NCBI GenBank assembly: GCA_963575745.1
Contig: CAUYUJ010014613.1
Coordinates: 185,548 to 249,547, forward strand
Length of the DNA: 64,000 nucleotides
Direction of reading: 5' to 3'
Source: Prorocentrum cordatum
Taxonomy: Eukaryota > Sar > Dinophyceae > Prorocentrales > Prorocentraceae
The position numbers and the translations under genes are program-made. Below, piece after piece: positions 51,836 through 62,842 of this stretch (within the stretch, counting starts at the first letter, position 1; every line of letters starts with the position of its first letter). Below the pieces are notes generated by a model. That model worked only from the letters and a program-made list of their open reading frames with translations, was not told the DNA's origin and did no database searches.

Positions 51836-51957
51836 CAGGCGTTCTGACTTCCCACGTTGGGCACCTGCCCGGGTGTTCCGGAGTTGTTTGGGCTCGAGCG
51901 TGACTCTTCGTTCTGCGCCGAACGCCCCCTTCTGACTCACTGCGCGTCTCCAACGTG
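51836..51957 (+). promoter_or_regulatory. E6 leader remnant
   Basis: 122 bp between the array and the gag ATG. The TAGCGTGGG block of the other leaders is not recognisable here. Confidence 0.3.
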
Positions 51958-52139
51958 ATGCCCTTTGCATGCGAGGAGGCGTGTGCCTTCGTGCGCGCCC
52001 TGCCGGAAGGAGCGCTCTGCAGGGCCACTTTCGATGCAGCCGTCGAGTGGTGCACCTTCGTGGCGTCGATCGACCCGACACCGAAGGCGAGGCATGATCT
52101 GTTCTGGTACCTGTCCATTGGTCGGCTGGTGGCAGAAAA

Positions 52140-52970
52140 TCATTGCGGCCGCCAAGCCCTCGCATGTGCAGACAAATGGCCGGCGCCCTCGCGCCAGCAA
52201 GGGGCGCGAGGGAAGCGCTGCCTGGCTGGGATCTTCTGGATCTCAATCCGAGACTCCCAGCCAGGACAGGGCACCAGCGAAAGCCGCGAGGGCGGTGCGC
52301 GGGTGGGCCAGAAACGGCGCGCAGGCGCGGTGAGAAACAGCGCTCCCGCCAGAGAGCATCACGCTCTTGAAGCAGCACTTGTCCGCGAGAAAGCAGGAAG
52401 CCTAGGTTTGCCCGCGAAAAGGCAAAGGCCCGAAGGGGAACAGCCCTTAGGGCTTGGGCTTGTCCGCGAGAAGACAGGGACCCTGGGTTTGCCCGCGAAA
52501 AAGCAGAGACCCGTGCCAGAGGCCCCCAAGTCGGCGGGCTCGGCGCCAGAGGCCTCCAAGTCGGTAGGCGTGGCAAGCCAGAGGTGCCCAAGTCGGCGGA
52601 CATGGCTGTGCAAGAGCGGCAGGACGACACTCCCAGCGGTCAAGGCGACGAGGAGCGGCAAGAATCGACTAGCTTTCGACGCTGCTTCCCCCAGGAAGCT
52701 CAAACGACGAGGACAACGGACACGCCTAGGCGACGAGGAACGCGGGCTGTGGCGACGAGGAGCGCGGGTAAGCCTCGAGGAACCCCACGCCAGCAGAGCC
52801 ACGCCCAGGAGCTTACTTCTGCCGTGCCACCGAATCGCCGGCCTGCCGAGGACTACTAGCCCGCGAGGCAGGCGAGGAGGCATAGAGGCGAAGAAGCAAG
52901 GAGAAATCAATGCGAGAGCTTGCTCCTGATGATTTTCCTGTGACGGAAACAAGTTTACGCGCCATGAAAA
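52140..52970 (-). mobile_element. R2: short R element (831 bp) in E6 gag
   Basis: Read on the minus strand it starts ATGGCGCGTAAACTTG, passes GAAAATCATCAGG, and ends GCGGCCGCAATGA next to TTTTC. It shares 600 bp at 52330-52929 almost exactly with R3 (57505-58104), and about 120 bp at its other end. It could be the product of A-A recombination, a solo A-B form; this is inference. No coding capacity beyond repeat ORFs. Confidence 0.75.
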
Positions 52971-53149
52971 TCATTGCGGCCGCCAAGCCCTCGCATGTGC
53001 AGACAAATGGCCGGCGCCCTCGCGCCAGCAAGGGGCGTGAGGGAAGCGCTGCCTGGCTGGGATCTTCTGGATCTCAATCCGAGACTCCCAATGCACCAGA
53101 AGACGCCAGACAGCGCAGCAGCTTGCGATGCAATCGTGAATATTCGTCA

Positions 53150-54210
53150 CCCAATGCGCACGATCAGCGTCAACGCTGCCAGCTGCTTACTGATGCGTGA
53201 GCTTCTGCATCCCGCCGCCAATGTGCGCGGTAACGCGCAATTTCCCGCGCGGCCAATGTGCACTGATAACGTTCCTGCGCGCTGGCGCAGCCATGCCTTT
53301 CTTGTCCTCAGCGCTTGTGTGCTCGTTTGCGCTCTGCATGCCCGCTCGCGCTTCTCAGCGTGTGTGCGCGTCTGCGCACCACTGCGCGATTTCGTCTGCT
53401 GCGGCGCGCTGCAACAAGCCATTGCATGCCAAGACGCGCATCTTTGCGCGTCTGCGCTCCTGTACACTTATGGCGCGCCTTTTCGACATATGCGTGCATC
53501 CGCGCGCTTGCGCGCGCTTCTGAACTTGCGCGCGCTCCCTGTGCGCACGTGCACTTCGGCACGCCGCTGCGCGTTCCCGCGCGCCTCTGCACTCTGCGCC
53601 TCTGCGCGTTTGCGCGCGTTTCAGCGTCTCCGTGCGCCCGTGTGCGCTACTGCTCACTTCTTCGAGCATCGCGCGTCTTCGCACCTGTGCGCACGTCCGC
53701 CTGCGTCCCTTACCCATGAGCGCGAATATATGCGCACCTCGGCGCGCTGTTCCACGCTCGCGCGCGTCTCTGCGCGTCCGTGCGCACTGCGTGCTGCTGC
53801 GCGCTCCGTGGACGATTCTGCGAGCCTCTTGCGCATGTGCGCTCCGCTGCCGCCTCTGCGATGTCTCTGCGCTCACGCGTTTCCACGCGCTGCTGCTTGC
53901 ATGTGCGCGTCTGCGCGACGCTGCGTGTCCCTGCGCGTCAGCGCGTTCCGCGCGCCGCTGCGCAATTGTGTCTTTCTGTGCGCTTTGCGCGCGCGCACTT
54001 GCGCGACCCGGCGGGTCTGTGCACCGGTGCGCGTCTGCGCGCTCCCGCGGGCCTGTGCGCGCTTCTACGCCCCATCCCGCCTGCACGCTTGTTCTGCGCA
54101 CTTCCGGTGTTTTTGCGCGCTCCTGTGCACCTGTGCACCTCTGCATGCTTCCGCACACCTCTGCACGCTGCGCGCTTCTGCGCGTCTCTGCGCGTCTTTG
54201 AGAATGCTAA
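53150..54210 (-). repeat. R3 short-period GCGCAGA-rich array
   Basis: Inverted counterpart of 21600-22560. The period is irregular, about 10-12 bp. Confidence 0.7.
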
Positions 54211-54860
54211 TCTGGGCGCCCCGCGCTGCAGAACGCACGAAACTGCGGAACGCGCACAAACTGCAATTTTGGGCGCCCTTGCGCCCAGAGGCGCGGAACC
54301 GCGCGCAGAATTCCAATCTGAGCGTGCCGCGCCCCGCATCTCACGCAATTGCAGAATCGCGTCCAATCGCAATTCTGGGCGCACCAGCGCCGCCGAGCGC
54401 GGAATTGCGCTCCAAATGCTTATCTATGTGGGCGCCTCGCGCTGGAGACTGCACGAAACCGCGGAATCGCATCCGAATTGGAATTCTAGGCGCACCTGCG
54501 CCACCGAGCGCGGAAGAGCTCAGGAACGCGCTCACAATGCTAATCTGGGCGCTCCGCGCCGCAGAGTGCAAGACTCGAACTGCGATTTCGGGCGCACCTG
54601 CGCCGCGAAAGGCGAAAACTGCATTCATTGATGCCAATCTAAGCGTGCGGCGCCCTGCAACGCAGGCAACTGCTGAATCGCGTGCAATCGCAATTCTGGG
54701 CGAACCAGCGCCGCTGAGAGCGGAACTGCGCTCAGAATACCACTGCGGGCGCCCTGCGCCGAAGATTTGGAAAACTCGCTCCGAAAACGATTTGGGGTGC
54801 CTCCTGCGCCGCCGAGCGCAGAAACGCGCTTGGAATGACAATCTTGGCGCCAGAATGCGC
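54211..54860 (-). repeat. R3 roughly 60-bp degenerate units
   Basis: Inverted counterpart of 21000-21600 with TTGGGCGCACCAGCGCCGCC and related motifs. Confidence 0.65.
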
Positions 54861-56570
54861 GGAGTCGCGCTTAGTTACAATTCTGGGCGCGCCTGCCAGA
54901 GTGCGCGGATTCGCGCTCCATTTGCGAATCTGCGCGCGCCTGCGCCGAAATGCGCGGACTCGCGCTCCGTTTGCGGTTCTGGGCGCGCCTGCGCCAGAAT
55001 GTGCGGAGTCACGCTCTCGTGCCTGCGCCAGAATACTCGGAGTCGCGCTCCATTTGCGACTCTGAGCGCGCCTGCGCCAGAATGCGCAGAGCCGCGCTCT
55101 ATTGGCGATTCCGGGCGCGCCTGCGCCAGAATGCACGGAATCGCGTTTCAGTTGTCATTCTGGGCGCGCCTGCGCAAGAATGCACGGATTCGCATTCAAT
55201 TTGCGACTCTGGACGCGCCTGCACAGAATGCGCGGGTTCGCGCTTCGTCTGCGATTGACTGCGCGGAGTCGCGCTGTATTTGCGCTTCTCGTCGCGCGCG
55301 CGCCAGAGAATACGAAGTCGCGCTCCATTGGCGCTTCTAGGCGCGCCTGCGCCAGAGAATGCAAAATCGCGCTCCAGTTGTCATTCTGGGCGCGCCTGCG
55401 CAGACATGCGCGGACTCGGACTCCACTTGCGATTCTTGGAGCACCTGCGCCACAATGCGTTGATTCGGGGCTTTTGGGCGCGCCGTCGCCGGAACGCGCG
55501 AATTCGCGTTCCTTTTGCGATTCTGGGCGCACCTACGCCCGAACGCGCTGAGCTTCACTCCACGTGTGAATCTGGGTGTGCCCGCGCAAGAATGCGCGGA
55601 GTAGCGCTTAGTTGCGGTTCTGGGAGCGCCTGCGCCAGAATGCTTGCGATTCTGGGGGCACCTGCGCCAGAATGCGTGGAGTCGCGCTCCATTTCCGATT
55701 CTGGGCGCGCCCGCGCCAGAATGCGCGCGGAGTCGCGCTCGGTTCGCTTCTGGACGCGCCTGCGCCAGGATGCGCGGAATCTCGCTCCATCTGCGATTCT
55801 GGGCGCACCTGCGCCAGAATGCGCGGAGCCGCGCTCTATTGGCGATTCCGGGCGCGCCTGCGCCGGAATGCGCGGAATTGCGCTCTAGTTGTCATTCTGG
55901 GCGGCCTGCACACTCACTCCATGTGCGATTCTAGGCGCGCCTCCGCAAGAATGTGCGGAGCCGCGCTCCAGTTGCGATTCTGGTCGCGCCTGCGCCAGAA
56001 TGCGCAAACTCGCGCTCCGATTGTCATTCTGGGCGCGCCTGTGCCAGAATGCGCGGAGTCGCGCTCCATTTGCGATTCTGGGCGCGCCCGCGAATGCGCG
56101 GAGTCGCGCTCTACTGACGATTCCGGGCGGGCCTGCGCCAGAATGCGCGGAATCGCGCTCCAATTGTCATTCTGGGCGCGCCTGCGGCGTTTCCGGGCGC
56201 GCCTGTGCCAGAATGCGCGGAGTCGCACTCAAGTTGCCATTCTGGGCGCGCCTGCGCAAGATTGCGCGGATGCGCATTCGACTTGCGACTCTGGACGCGC
56301 CTGCGCCAGAATGCGCGGGTTCGCGCTTCTCCTGCGATTCAGGGCGCGCCTGCGCCAGAATGCGCGGAGTTGCGCTGTATTTGCGCTCTCGGCGCGCGTG
56401 CGCCAGAGAATGCGGAGTCGCGCTCCATTGGCGCTTCTAGGCGCGCGTGCGCCAGAGAATGCGGAATCGCGCCTCAGTTGTCATTCTGGGAGCGCCTGCT
56501 CAGAAAAGCGCGGATTCGGGCTCCACTTGCGATTCTGGGCGCATCTGCGCCAGAATGCGCCGCTTCACTG
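54861..56570 (-). repeat. R3 49-bp minisatellite
   Basis: About 34 degenerate units, the inverse of those at 2697-3975 (CGATTCTGGGCGCGCCTGCG, CCAGAATGCGCGGAGTCGCG). Confidence 0.85.
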
Positions 56571-57488
56571 CAAAACTGGGTGCGCCTGGGCACCAAAACT
56601 CCGAAAGGAGCACAAAATGCAATTCTGGGCACGCAGATGCCCACGAGCGCAAAGTCGCGCTCAGACTGCGAAACTGGGTGCGCCTGGGCACCAGAACGCA
56701 GAAAGGAAGGAGCATAGAGTGCAATACTGGGAAAGCAAATGCCGCCCGAGTGCACAGTCGCGCTCAGACTGGCCGGCACAGACCTGGGAATGGCAAGCGG
56801 CGAGGGCCAGAGAGAGCGGCCGTCACGGCGGCAGCAACGACGCACTCGACGTTTCACCACAGGCGGCAAGGACCAGCGAGAGAGTAGCCCTCACGGCGGG
56901 GTGCGAGAATGGCGCTCAGCGGCGCCAGAAATGCACTGAGGGCCGCACCCACTGGAAACCAACGAGGAGCCTGCGCCCCGGGACGCCCAGTCCTCTGGCG
57001 AAGAGGGCCCGAGAGCGAAGCTCGACAGGCCTGGGTTTGCCGCTCGCGAGAAGGCAGAACCTCCACATCGCACGAGAAAGCCCGCGAGAAGGCAGCGACC
57101 CCAAAGTGATACAGCTTCTCGCGACAAGGCAGGGACTTTGGGTGCGTGCGAAAGGGCTTTGCCCGCGAGAAGGCAGCGAAATAAACTGCACGCAGCATGC
57201 CACACAGAACCCGGCAGAGCCCGGGAGAAGTGCGGCCTGAGTTTGCCCGCGAGGAGGCAGGAACTCTGGGTGTGCCCGCGAGAAGGCAGGGACCCTGGGT
57301 TTGCCCGCGAGAAGGCAGGGACCCTGAACTTGCCCGCGAAGGCGGAACCAGAGAATGAGAAACACGGTGGCCTGAGTTTGCCCGCGAGAAGGCAGGGACT
57401 CTGGGTGTGCCCGCGAGAAGGCAGGGACCCTGGGTTTGCCCGCGAGAAGGCAGGGACCCTGAACTTGCCCGCGAAGGCGGAACCAGAG
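56571..57488 (-). repeat. R3 unique stretch and GCCCGCGAGAAGGCAGG repeats
   Basis: 56571-57000 is mostly unique GC-rich sequence with no supported gene. From 57030 there is a repeat of TTGCCCGCGAGAAGGCAGGG. A 118-bp block at about 57238-57355 is repeated at 57370-57488. Confidence 0.65.
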
Positions 57489-59217
57489 ACGGCGCGCAGG
57501 CGCGGTGAGAAACAGCGCTCCCGCCAGAGAGCATCACGCTCTTGAAGCAGCACTTGTCCGCGAGAAAGCAGGAAGCCTAGGTTTGCCCGCGAAAAGGCAA
57601 AGGCCCGAAGGGGAACAGCCCTTAGGGCTTGGGTTTGTCCGCGAGAAGACAGGGACCCTGGGTTTGCCCGCGAAAAAGCAGAGACCCGTGCCAGAGGCCC
57701 CCAAGTCGGCGGGCTCGGCGCCAGAGGCCTCCAAGTCGGTAGGCGTGGCAAGCCAGAGGTGCCCAAGTCGGCGGACATGGCTGTGCAAGAGCGGCAGGAC
57801 GACACTCCCAGCGGTCAAGGCGACGAGGAGCGGCAAGAATCGACTAGCTTTCGACGCTGCTTCCCCCAGGAAGCTCAAGCGACGAGGACAACGGACACGC
57901 CTAGGCGACGAGGAACGCGGGCTGTGGCGACGAGGAGCGCGGGTAAGCCTCGAGGAACCCCACGCCAGCAGAGCCACGCCCAGGAGCTTACTTTTGCCGT
58001 GCCACCGAATCGCCGGCCTGCCGAGGACTACTAGCCCGCGAGGCAGGCGAGGAGGCATAGAGGCGAAGAAGCAAGGAGAAATCAATGCGAGAGCTTGCTC
58101 CTGATGATTTTCCTGTGACGGAAACAAGTTTACGCGCCATGAAAAGATGGGATCTGTCTCCCCGCTTGACTATGTCGACTCGCCCATGCGAGGCATGATT
58201 GGTGACGTTATTAAAGCGCAGGAGGCGCCGTGCACAGCAGAGGCGGAATCAGCGGAGTTCAAGAGCTGGATTGTCCAGCCTGCGCAGGTCACCTTCGCAC
58301 TCCGGTTGCAGGCGAAATGCGCCGCAGCGGAGCCGCCAGCTCCAACTCCAGAGGCGACCTTGGCAGACACCATGAAGGAGTACTTGGAGGCGCAGGCTGC
58401 GAGCCACAAGCGCTCGGTCAAGGCGCTCTCTTTCGACTTGAAGGCGCGGCTCCAGGAGCTGAAGATGGAGGCCTTCCCAAAGGACGGCCTCCCGTCGGAG
58501 GAGAACCTCGCTGTCTTCGAAGCCGCCGGCCGCGTGGCTACGTCGGCTGCACGTCGGCTGTACGTCGGCAGCGCCGACGGCGAGGACCTCCAGAGGAACT
58601 TCCGGCCCTCGTGGTCGAGGATTCCTCGCGTCGACGTGCCAGTTGGCGACGGCTCGGTGGCCGACCGCCATCGCCAGATGGCTGAGTTCAAACGGGCGCG
58701 CGCGGCCACTGAGCTTGACTACCCTGGGTATTCGACGTTCCATGCCCACGCGATGGACTGGGGCGTCAAGCTCATTTTGATGAAAGTTGCGACTCCCTTG
58801 GAGATTCTTGGATACACGATGCTGCTGACCAAAGTGGTCGAGGAGCATGGGGGGGTCCGCACGGCGTACCAGTATGACATTCTGGCGCGCACGTACATGG
58901 CCAAGGGCCTCGAGAACGGCGATCCTGAGTGGAACGTTTACTTTTCGAAGCTGCACCAGGACACTTTGCGGGAGGCCAAGGACAAGGTCCACGGCCGCGC
59001 CGCCGACGCGGCCAGGATGGCAGCCGGCAAGGCAGGCGGTAAGGGTGGCAAGCCCGGCAAGGCTGACTGGAAGGGCCACGAGTCCGCGCCGGGCAGCAGC
59101 TCCAAGAGGTCGTTGTCTCCGGCAGTGCCGCCCCGCTCGCGCAGCCCGTGGGGGCGCAAGCAGGGCAGCTGGCAGCAGAGTGGCTGGCAGCAGGGTGGCT
59201 GGTCGAAGAAGAAGTGA

Positions 59218-60458
59218 GGCGGTTCTAGCCGCCAGAGCAGTCGCAGTGGCTCTAGTGCAGCTTCCTCCCGTTTTGATGGAGGTTTGCGCGGCACGCCTGA
59301 ATGCGATGCCGGCCGCGTTTCTGGCGGACCCGGCGCAGACGCCCATTTTGATGGCGAATCAACCGCACCTGCAGGCGGCCGCGTTTTGATCGGCCAGGCC
59401 GGGGCAGGCACGTTTCACTCGGAATATCCCGACTCCCTGGCTGCGGCCAGGCTGCGGGGTGCTGTGCATAGCTTTCTGCAGAATCCGGCAGTCTCAAGCT
59501 TCGGCCCATTGGATCATTTAGAGTGGGCTCTGCAATTGCCTGCGGGCGACGGTCTGCCAGAGGTGCCGGAGTCCATCGCTGCCTCCCTCTCTTCCGCCCT
59601 CAGCCTTGACGGGCAACTGCTGGCGCAGGCTCGGGCCGGCAGTCTCGCGCACTGGCGTGAGCGCAAGCGTGTGCTGGACCCACTTTGGGCGCGTGAGTTC
59701 GGGCTGCTGCCCGCGCACGTCCAGAGGGCACTCGGTCCGAAGAAAAATTTGCTTGTGCTCAGCGAGATGCTCGAGGCCATTGCGTGGCCCGACGCTTGTC
59801 TCGTAGCGAATCTTCGGAATGGATTTCCGCTTCTTGGCCAGATTCCACGCAGTGGCGTGCTTCCCCAAATTCCGCTTGGGGAGTGCTCCCAGTCGGCGGC
59901 GAGTTTACGCGCGCAGGCTGGTGCTTTAAACGCAGAGACGCTCTGCCGTGTTCGGCGGCCAGCGGGTCTGGAGGACTCGGTGCGAGCGCTCTTTGTAGCA
60001 AAATGCGAACAGCAGGTCAGCGACGGCCATGCGAGGTGGCGATCTTTGCCTGGCAATTGCGTCCTCACTGCGCGGTTTCCAGCCGACGAGGGCTGGAAAG
60101 GTCACTCTCGCAAAGTGCGGTGCGTCGACGATTTTTCGGCATCTCTTATAAATGCCGCCGTGTCTGTGGGTGAAACCATCCAACAGGACACGCTAGACCG
60201 TTTCTTGGCAGTCCTTTGCGCGGTTCTCGAAGCAGGACCCGGCGGAGCCGCGATACGCAAGGAGGACTTCGTTAGTGCTTTTAAGACCCTCCCGCTTGCT
60301 AGTTCCCATCTCCACTTCGCGGTGGTAACGTGGGACTCGGCCGAGAGCCGCGGGCTGGGGCTGCAACTTCTGGCCTGTCCTTTCGGCGCGGTGGCGTCCG
60401 TCTACAATTGGGAGCGCTTCGGAGCGGCAATCAGATCAGTTCTGGCTCGCCTGTTTTC
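59218..60458 (+). pseudogene. E6 reverse transcriptase, 5' part, cut by E7
   Basis: Open in the gag frame immediately after TGA, with a Ser/Gly/Arg linker (GGSSRQSSRSGSS). Conserved blocks: LDHLEWALQLP, HWRERKRVLDPLW, LGPKKNLLVLSEML, VRCVDDFSASLIN, KEDFVSAFKTLPL and CPFGAVASVYNWERFG, ending VLARLF. The next expected residues (..YPRFVDD) are lost because E7 starts after the TTTTC at 60454-60458. The catalytic Asp-Asp box and RNase H are therefore absent from the window. Close to E3 RT. Confidence 0.83.
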
Positions 60459-60899
60459 GTGAATCATAAATTCATTTCTGCAACAGGAAAATCATGAGGC
60501 GCAGTACCCATTGTTTACGCTTCTACGCCTCTTTGCTTACACGCCTTGCTCACACGCCTCTGCCTGCGGGCGCGTGGCTCGCACGCTTCTGCCTGCTTCG
60601 CGGGGGAAGCGGTTCCTTGGCAGTGCGGCGGAAGAGTTCTGCGCGAAACGGCGGAAGTATTGATGTGGCGGGGGCGGCAGCTTTGCAGCTTGCCGCCCCG
60701 GTGTTCCCTCCAAGATGGCGCAACCGGGGCGTGCTTGTCGCCCTCAGTCGCATGCGGCCTGGGGGCTGGCACCCCACGCCTCGCCCGCGGCGCCTGGGGG
60801 CTGGGACCCCGGGTGCCTCTGGCTCGTCTGCGTCTCGCGGTGGCGTCTGGGAACCAGAGTGTTTGCTGAAAGGGGCTGCGCCTACTGCTCCTCGTCAGA

Positions 60900-61627
60900 G
60901 CTTTGCCCACGACAAAGGCCGCCACTGGGTCGGCTCCGCAGAGGGCGAGGACTTACGCGAGCACCACCGCCCGCAGTGGAGCCGCACGCCAGTCGTGGAT
61001 GCCATCATCGGTGACGGGTCCTACGAGGACAGGGTGAAGCAGTCTGCTGCCGCAAAGCGGTCTGGTGCATGGGTGGACCAGATTGACTACATCAGTTTCG
61101 CGACGTTCATGGGGCACCTGAACGAGTGGGGTTTCAAGCTGATCCTCACCAAGGCGTGCAAGATGTCTGATTTCTTTGCCTACTCCAACAACATCATCCG
61201 CATTGCCGAAGACCTCGGCGGCGTCAGGACAGCGTTCCAGCACGACGTCCTTCAGCGGAAGGCCATGGCGCAGGCCCTCGAAAGAGACGAGAAGGACCTG
61301 ACATTGTTTTTCACGGAAATCGACAGGAGCATCCTGAAGGACGCCAGAGACAAGGTGGAGAGCTTCGCCGAGACCGCCAGGGCTGGCGGAACGCAGAAGG
61401 GCTCGCACAAAGGATATTCCAAGGGTGGTCCTGACGTCCGAGGCGCGGGGCCCTCCAGCGCGAGCTCCGGCGGCAAGGGCGCGAAGAACGACAAGGGCGG
61501 CGATGACAGGCGCCCGCGGTCGCCCGAGAGGCGCCCCAAGGGCAGCGCGAGCAAGGGCCACCCCCGCTCCAGGAGTCCGCGCGCCACCGCCAGCGGGAGC
61601 AGCTGGGAGAAGCGTTGGTGGAAGTGA
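60900..61627 (+). pseudogene. E7 Gag-like protein, C-terminal half
   Basis: Homology starts at AHDKGRHWVGSAEGEDL and runs through RPQWSRTPVVDA, DYISFATFMGHLNEWG, EDLGGVRTAFQ and ALERDEKD to a basic tail with RRPRSPERRPKG and a terminal KRWWK. The N-terminal about 200 residues are missing. The frame is open upstream to 60494 through A1-like sequence, which is not Gag. It ends in TGA (AAG-TGA-GTG), followed by the RT frame without a gap. Confidence 0.8.
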
Positions 61628-62041
61628 GTGGGTTCGGGGCCACCCGAGGAAGACGGCAGCTCGGCAGGCGAGGAGGACAACCCCTCGCCCCCGCCGGGCA
61701 GCCCTGGTTGCGCAGCGGTTCCTTTTAAAACTGGTCTCGAGGAGATTGGGGCCACCGTGCGTGTTTTTCTAGCTCGCGATGATCTTCATCGCCTGGGTCC
61801 ATGGGATCACTTGCAGTGGGCCAGTGCTTTGCCCGTTTGCGCTGAAGCCCCCCGCCTGCCGCAGTTTTTAGAGGCAGGGTGCGAGCGCATCGCTAAGATG
61901 TCTAGGTCTGAGTTGCAGCACGCTCGCGCGGAAGCATTGGAGTTTTGGGCTGAGAGAAAGCGAGTGACGGAGCCAGTCTGGCAGCGTGCCTACGCGCAGC
62001 TTCCAGCTCACTGCCAAGCAGTTTTGGGCCCCCGGAAAAAT
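61628..62041 (+). pseudogene. E7 reverse transcriptase, N-terminal fragment
   Basis: Open from the first codon after the gag TGA, in the same frame. An acidic/Pro linker (GPPEEDGSSAGEEDN) is followed by LGPWDHLQWASALP, FWAERKRVTEPVW and LPAHCQAVLGPRKN, then the frame runs into foreign sequence. Polymerase motifs A-C are not present. Confidence 0.8.
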
Positions 62042-62171
62042 CGGTCCAAAACTGTCTACAGAATTGTTTGGTCGTTTAGACTGGTCCACCCCTCTACAGA
62101 GGAATGCCACCTCTAAAGGTTTTTGCCCGCGTCTAAAGCGCCACAGTGGCCCTGTCTAAAGGGGCTGGCTG

Positions 62172-62790
62172 GGGATTCTGACAGGATTCTGAGAGCATTC
62201 TGAGAGGATTCTGAAAGCTTTCTGAGAGGATTCTGAAAGCTTTCTGAGAGGATTCTGAAAGCTTTCTGAGAGGATTCCGAAAGCATTCTGAAAGGATTCT
62301 GAAAGGATTCTAGCATTCTGAGAGGATTCTGCGAGCATTCTGCGAGGATTCTGAGAGCATTCTGCGAGGATTCTGAAAGCATTCTGCGAGGATTCTGAAA
62401 GCATTCTGAGACGATTCTGCGAGGATTCTGAAAGCATTCTGAGACGATTCTGCGAGCATTCTGCGAGGATTCTGAAAGGATTCTGAAAGCATTCTGCGAG
62501 GATTCTGAAAGCATTCTGCGAGGATTCTGAAAGCATTCTGAGAGGATTCTGAAGTTCTGCGAGGACTCTGAAAGCATTCTGAGAGGATTCTGAGAGCATT
62601 CTGCGAGGATTCGGACAGCTTTCTGAGAGGATTCTGAAAGCATTCTGAGAGGATTTTAAAGCATTCTGTGAGGATTCTGAAAGCATTATGCGAGGATTCT
62701 GAAAGCATTCTGAGAGGATTCTGAGAGCATTCTGAAAGGATTCCGAGGGGATTCTGAGAGGATTCTGAAAGCATTCTGAGTGATACCGGA
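62172..62790. repeat. 11-bp satellite (ATTCTGARAGS)
   Basis: About 55 tandem copies of an 11-bp monomer alternating ATTCTGAGAGG, ATTCTGAAAGC and ATTCTGCGAGG. Because 11 is not a multiple of 3, all frames without stops give periodic Ser/Gln/Asn-rich ORFs on the minus strand. These are not genes. Confidence 0.92.
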
Positions 62791-62842
62791 ACGATCCCAA
62801 AGCGATTCCGGGCCGATTTTCGCATGACGTAGCCGAAGCACG

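Larger units (their letters stand above)
52971..58145 (-). mobile_element. R3: long R element (5.2 kb) in tandem with R2
   Basis: Same two ends as R2, with GAAAA at each joint (52135-52139, 52966-52970, 58141-58145). The interior, in element sense, is a GCGAGAAGGCAGGGACCC repeat (57480-56600), the 49-bp array, roughly 60-bp units and the GCGCAGA array, then the end. No gag, RT or YR, so it is non-autonomous. Gene-like ORFs (up to 788 codons) are repeat translations. Confidence 0.75.
51958..59217 (+). pseudogene. E6 Gag-like gene split by a 6-kb double insertion
   Basis: The N-terminal exon-like part is 51958-52139 (MPFACEEACA to GRLVAE). The rest is 58146-59217, in the same frame once one GAAAA copy and the insert are discounted: GAA, AAG, ATG follow on directly. 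The second part carries the Gag core: LSFDLKARLQELKM, LPSEENLAVFE, LYVGSADGEDLQ, RPSWSRIPRVDV, GYSTFHAHAMDWG, EEHGG, GLENGD and a Gln/Gly/Trp/Lys tail with RSRSPWG. The total would be 418 residues, close to E3 (415). The stop is TGA (AAG-TGA-GGC) with RT-RH in frame behind it. Splicing of the insert as an intron is not supported by GT-AG ends; the target duplication points to transposition. Confidence 0.82.
50293..60458 (+). mobile_element. E6: YR retroelement, 5' half only, with nested R elements
   Basis: Begins ATCGCCCCTGAATCGTG.. GGGCAG-GAAAATC, similar to the E3 A1 start. Then come a CCTCGTCGCCAC-rich stretch, a 155-bp array, a short leader, gag (split by R2 and R3), the TGA, and RT-RH up to 60458, where E7 interrupts. 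YR and the B repeats are not in the window. It is closest to E3 in Gag and RT. Confidence 0.75.
60459..62041 (+). mobile_element. E7: fragment of a YR retroelement
   Basis: Starts GTGAATCATAAATTCATT.. CAACAG-GAAAATCATGAGG, the same junction signature as R and E3 (28-bp spacer). After about 440 bp of A1-like sequence it goes directly into the middle of a gag, so an internal deletion removed the leader and Gag N-terminus. It ends inside RT at GGAAAAAT, where the DNA transposon begins. Confidence 0.7.

Noticed and set aside
52974-55340. 788-codon open frame and similar long ORFs across arrays
   Set aside because: They exist because the repeats lack stops in several frames on both strands. Composition follows the repeat unit and there is no conserved domain.
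56690-57000. Possible host gene in the lower-repeat part of R3
   Set aside because: No ORF here shows a domain or start context; the open frames continue from neighbouring repeats.
52140-58145. The insert in E6 gag as a spliceosomal intron or introner
   Set aside because: The ends are not GT/GC-AG in the gag sense, there are two tandem copies, and GAAAA is repeated at all three joints, as in DNA insertion.
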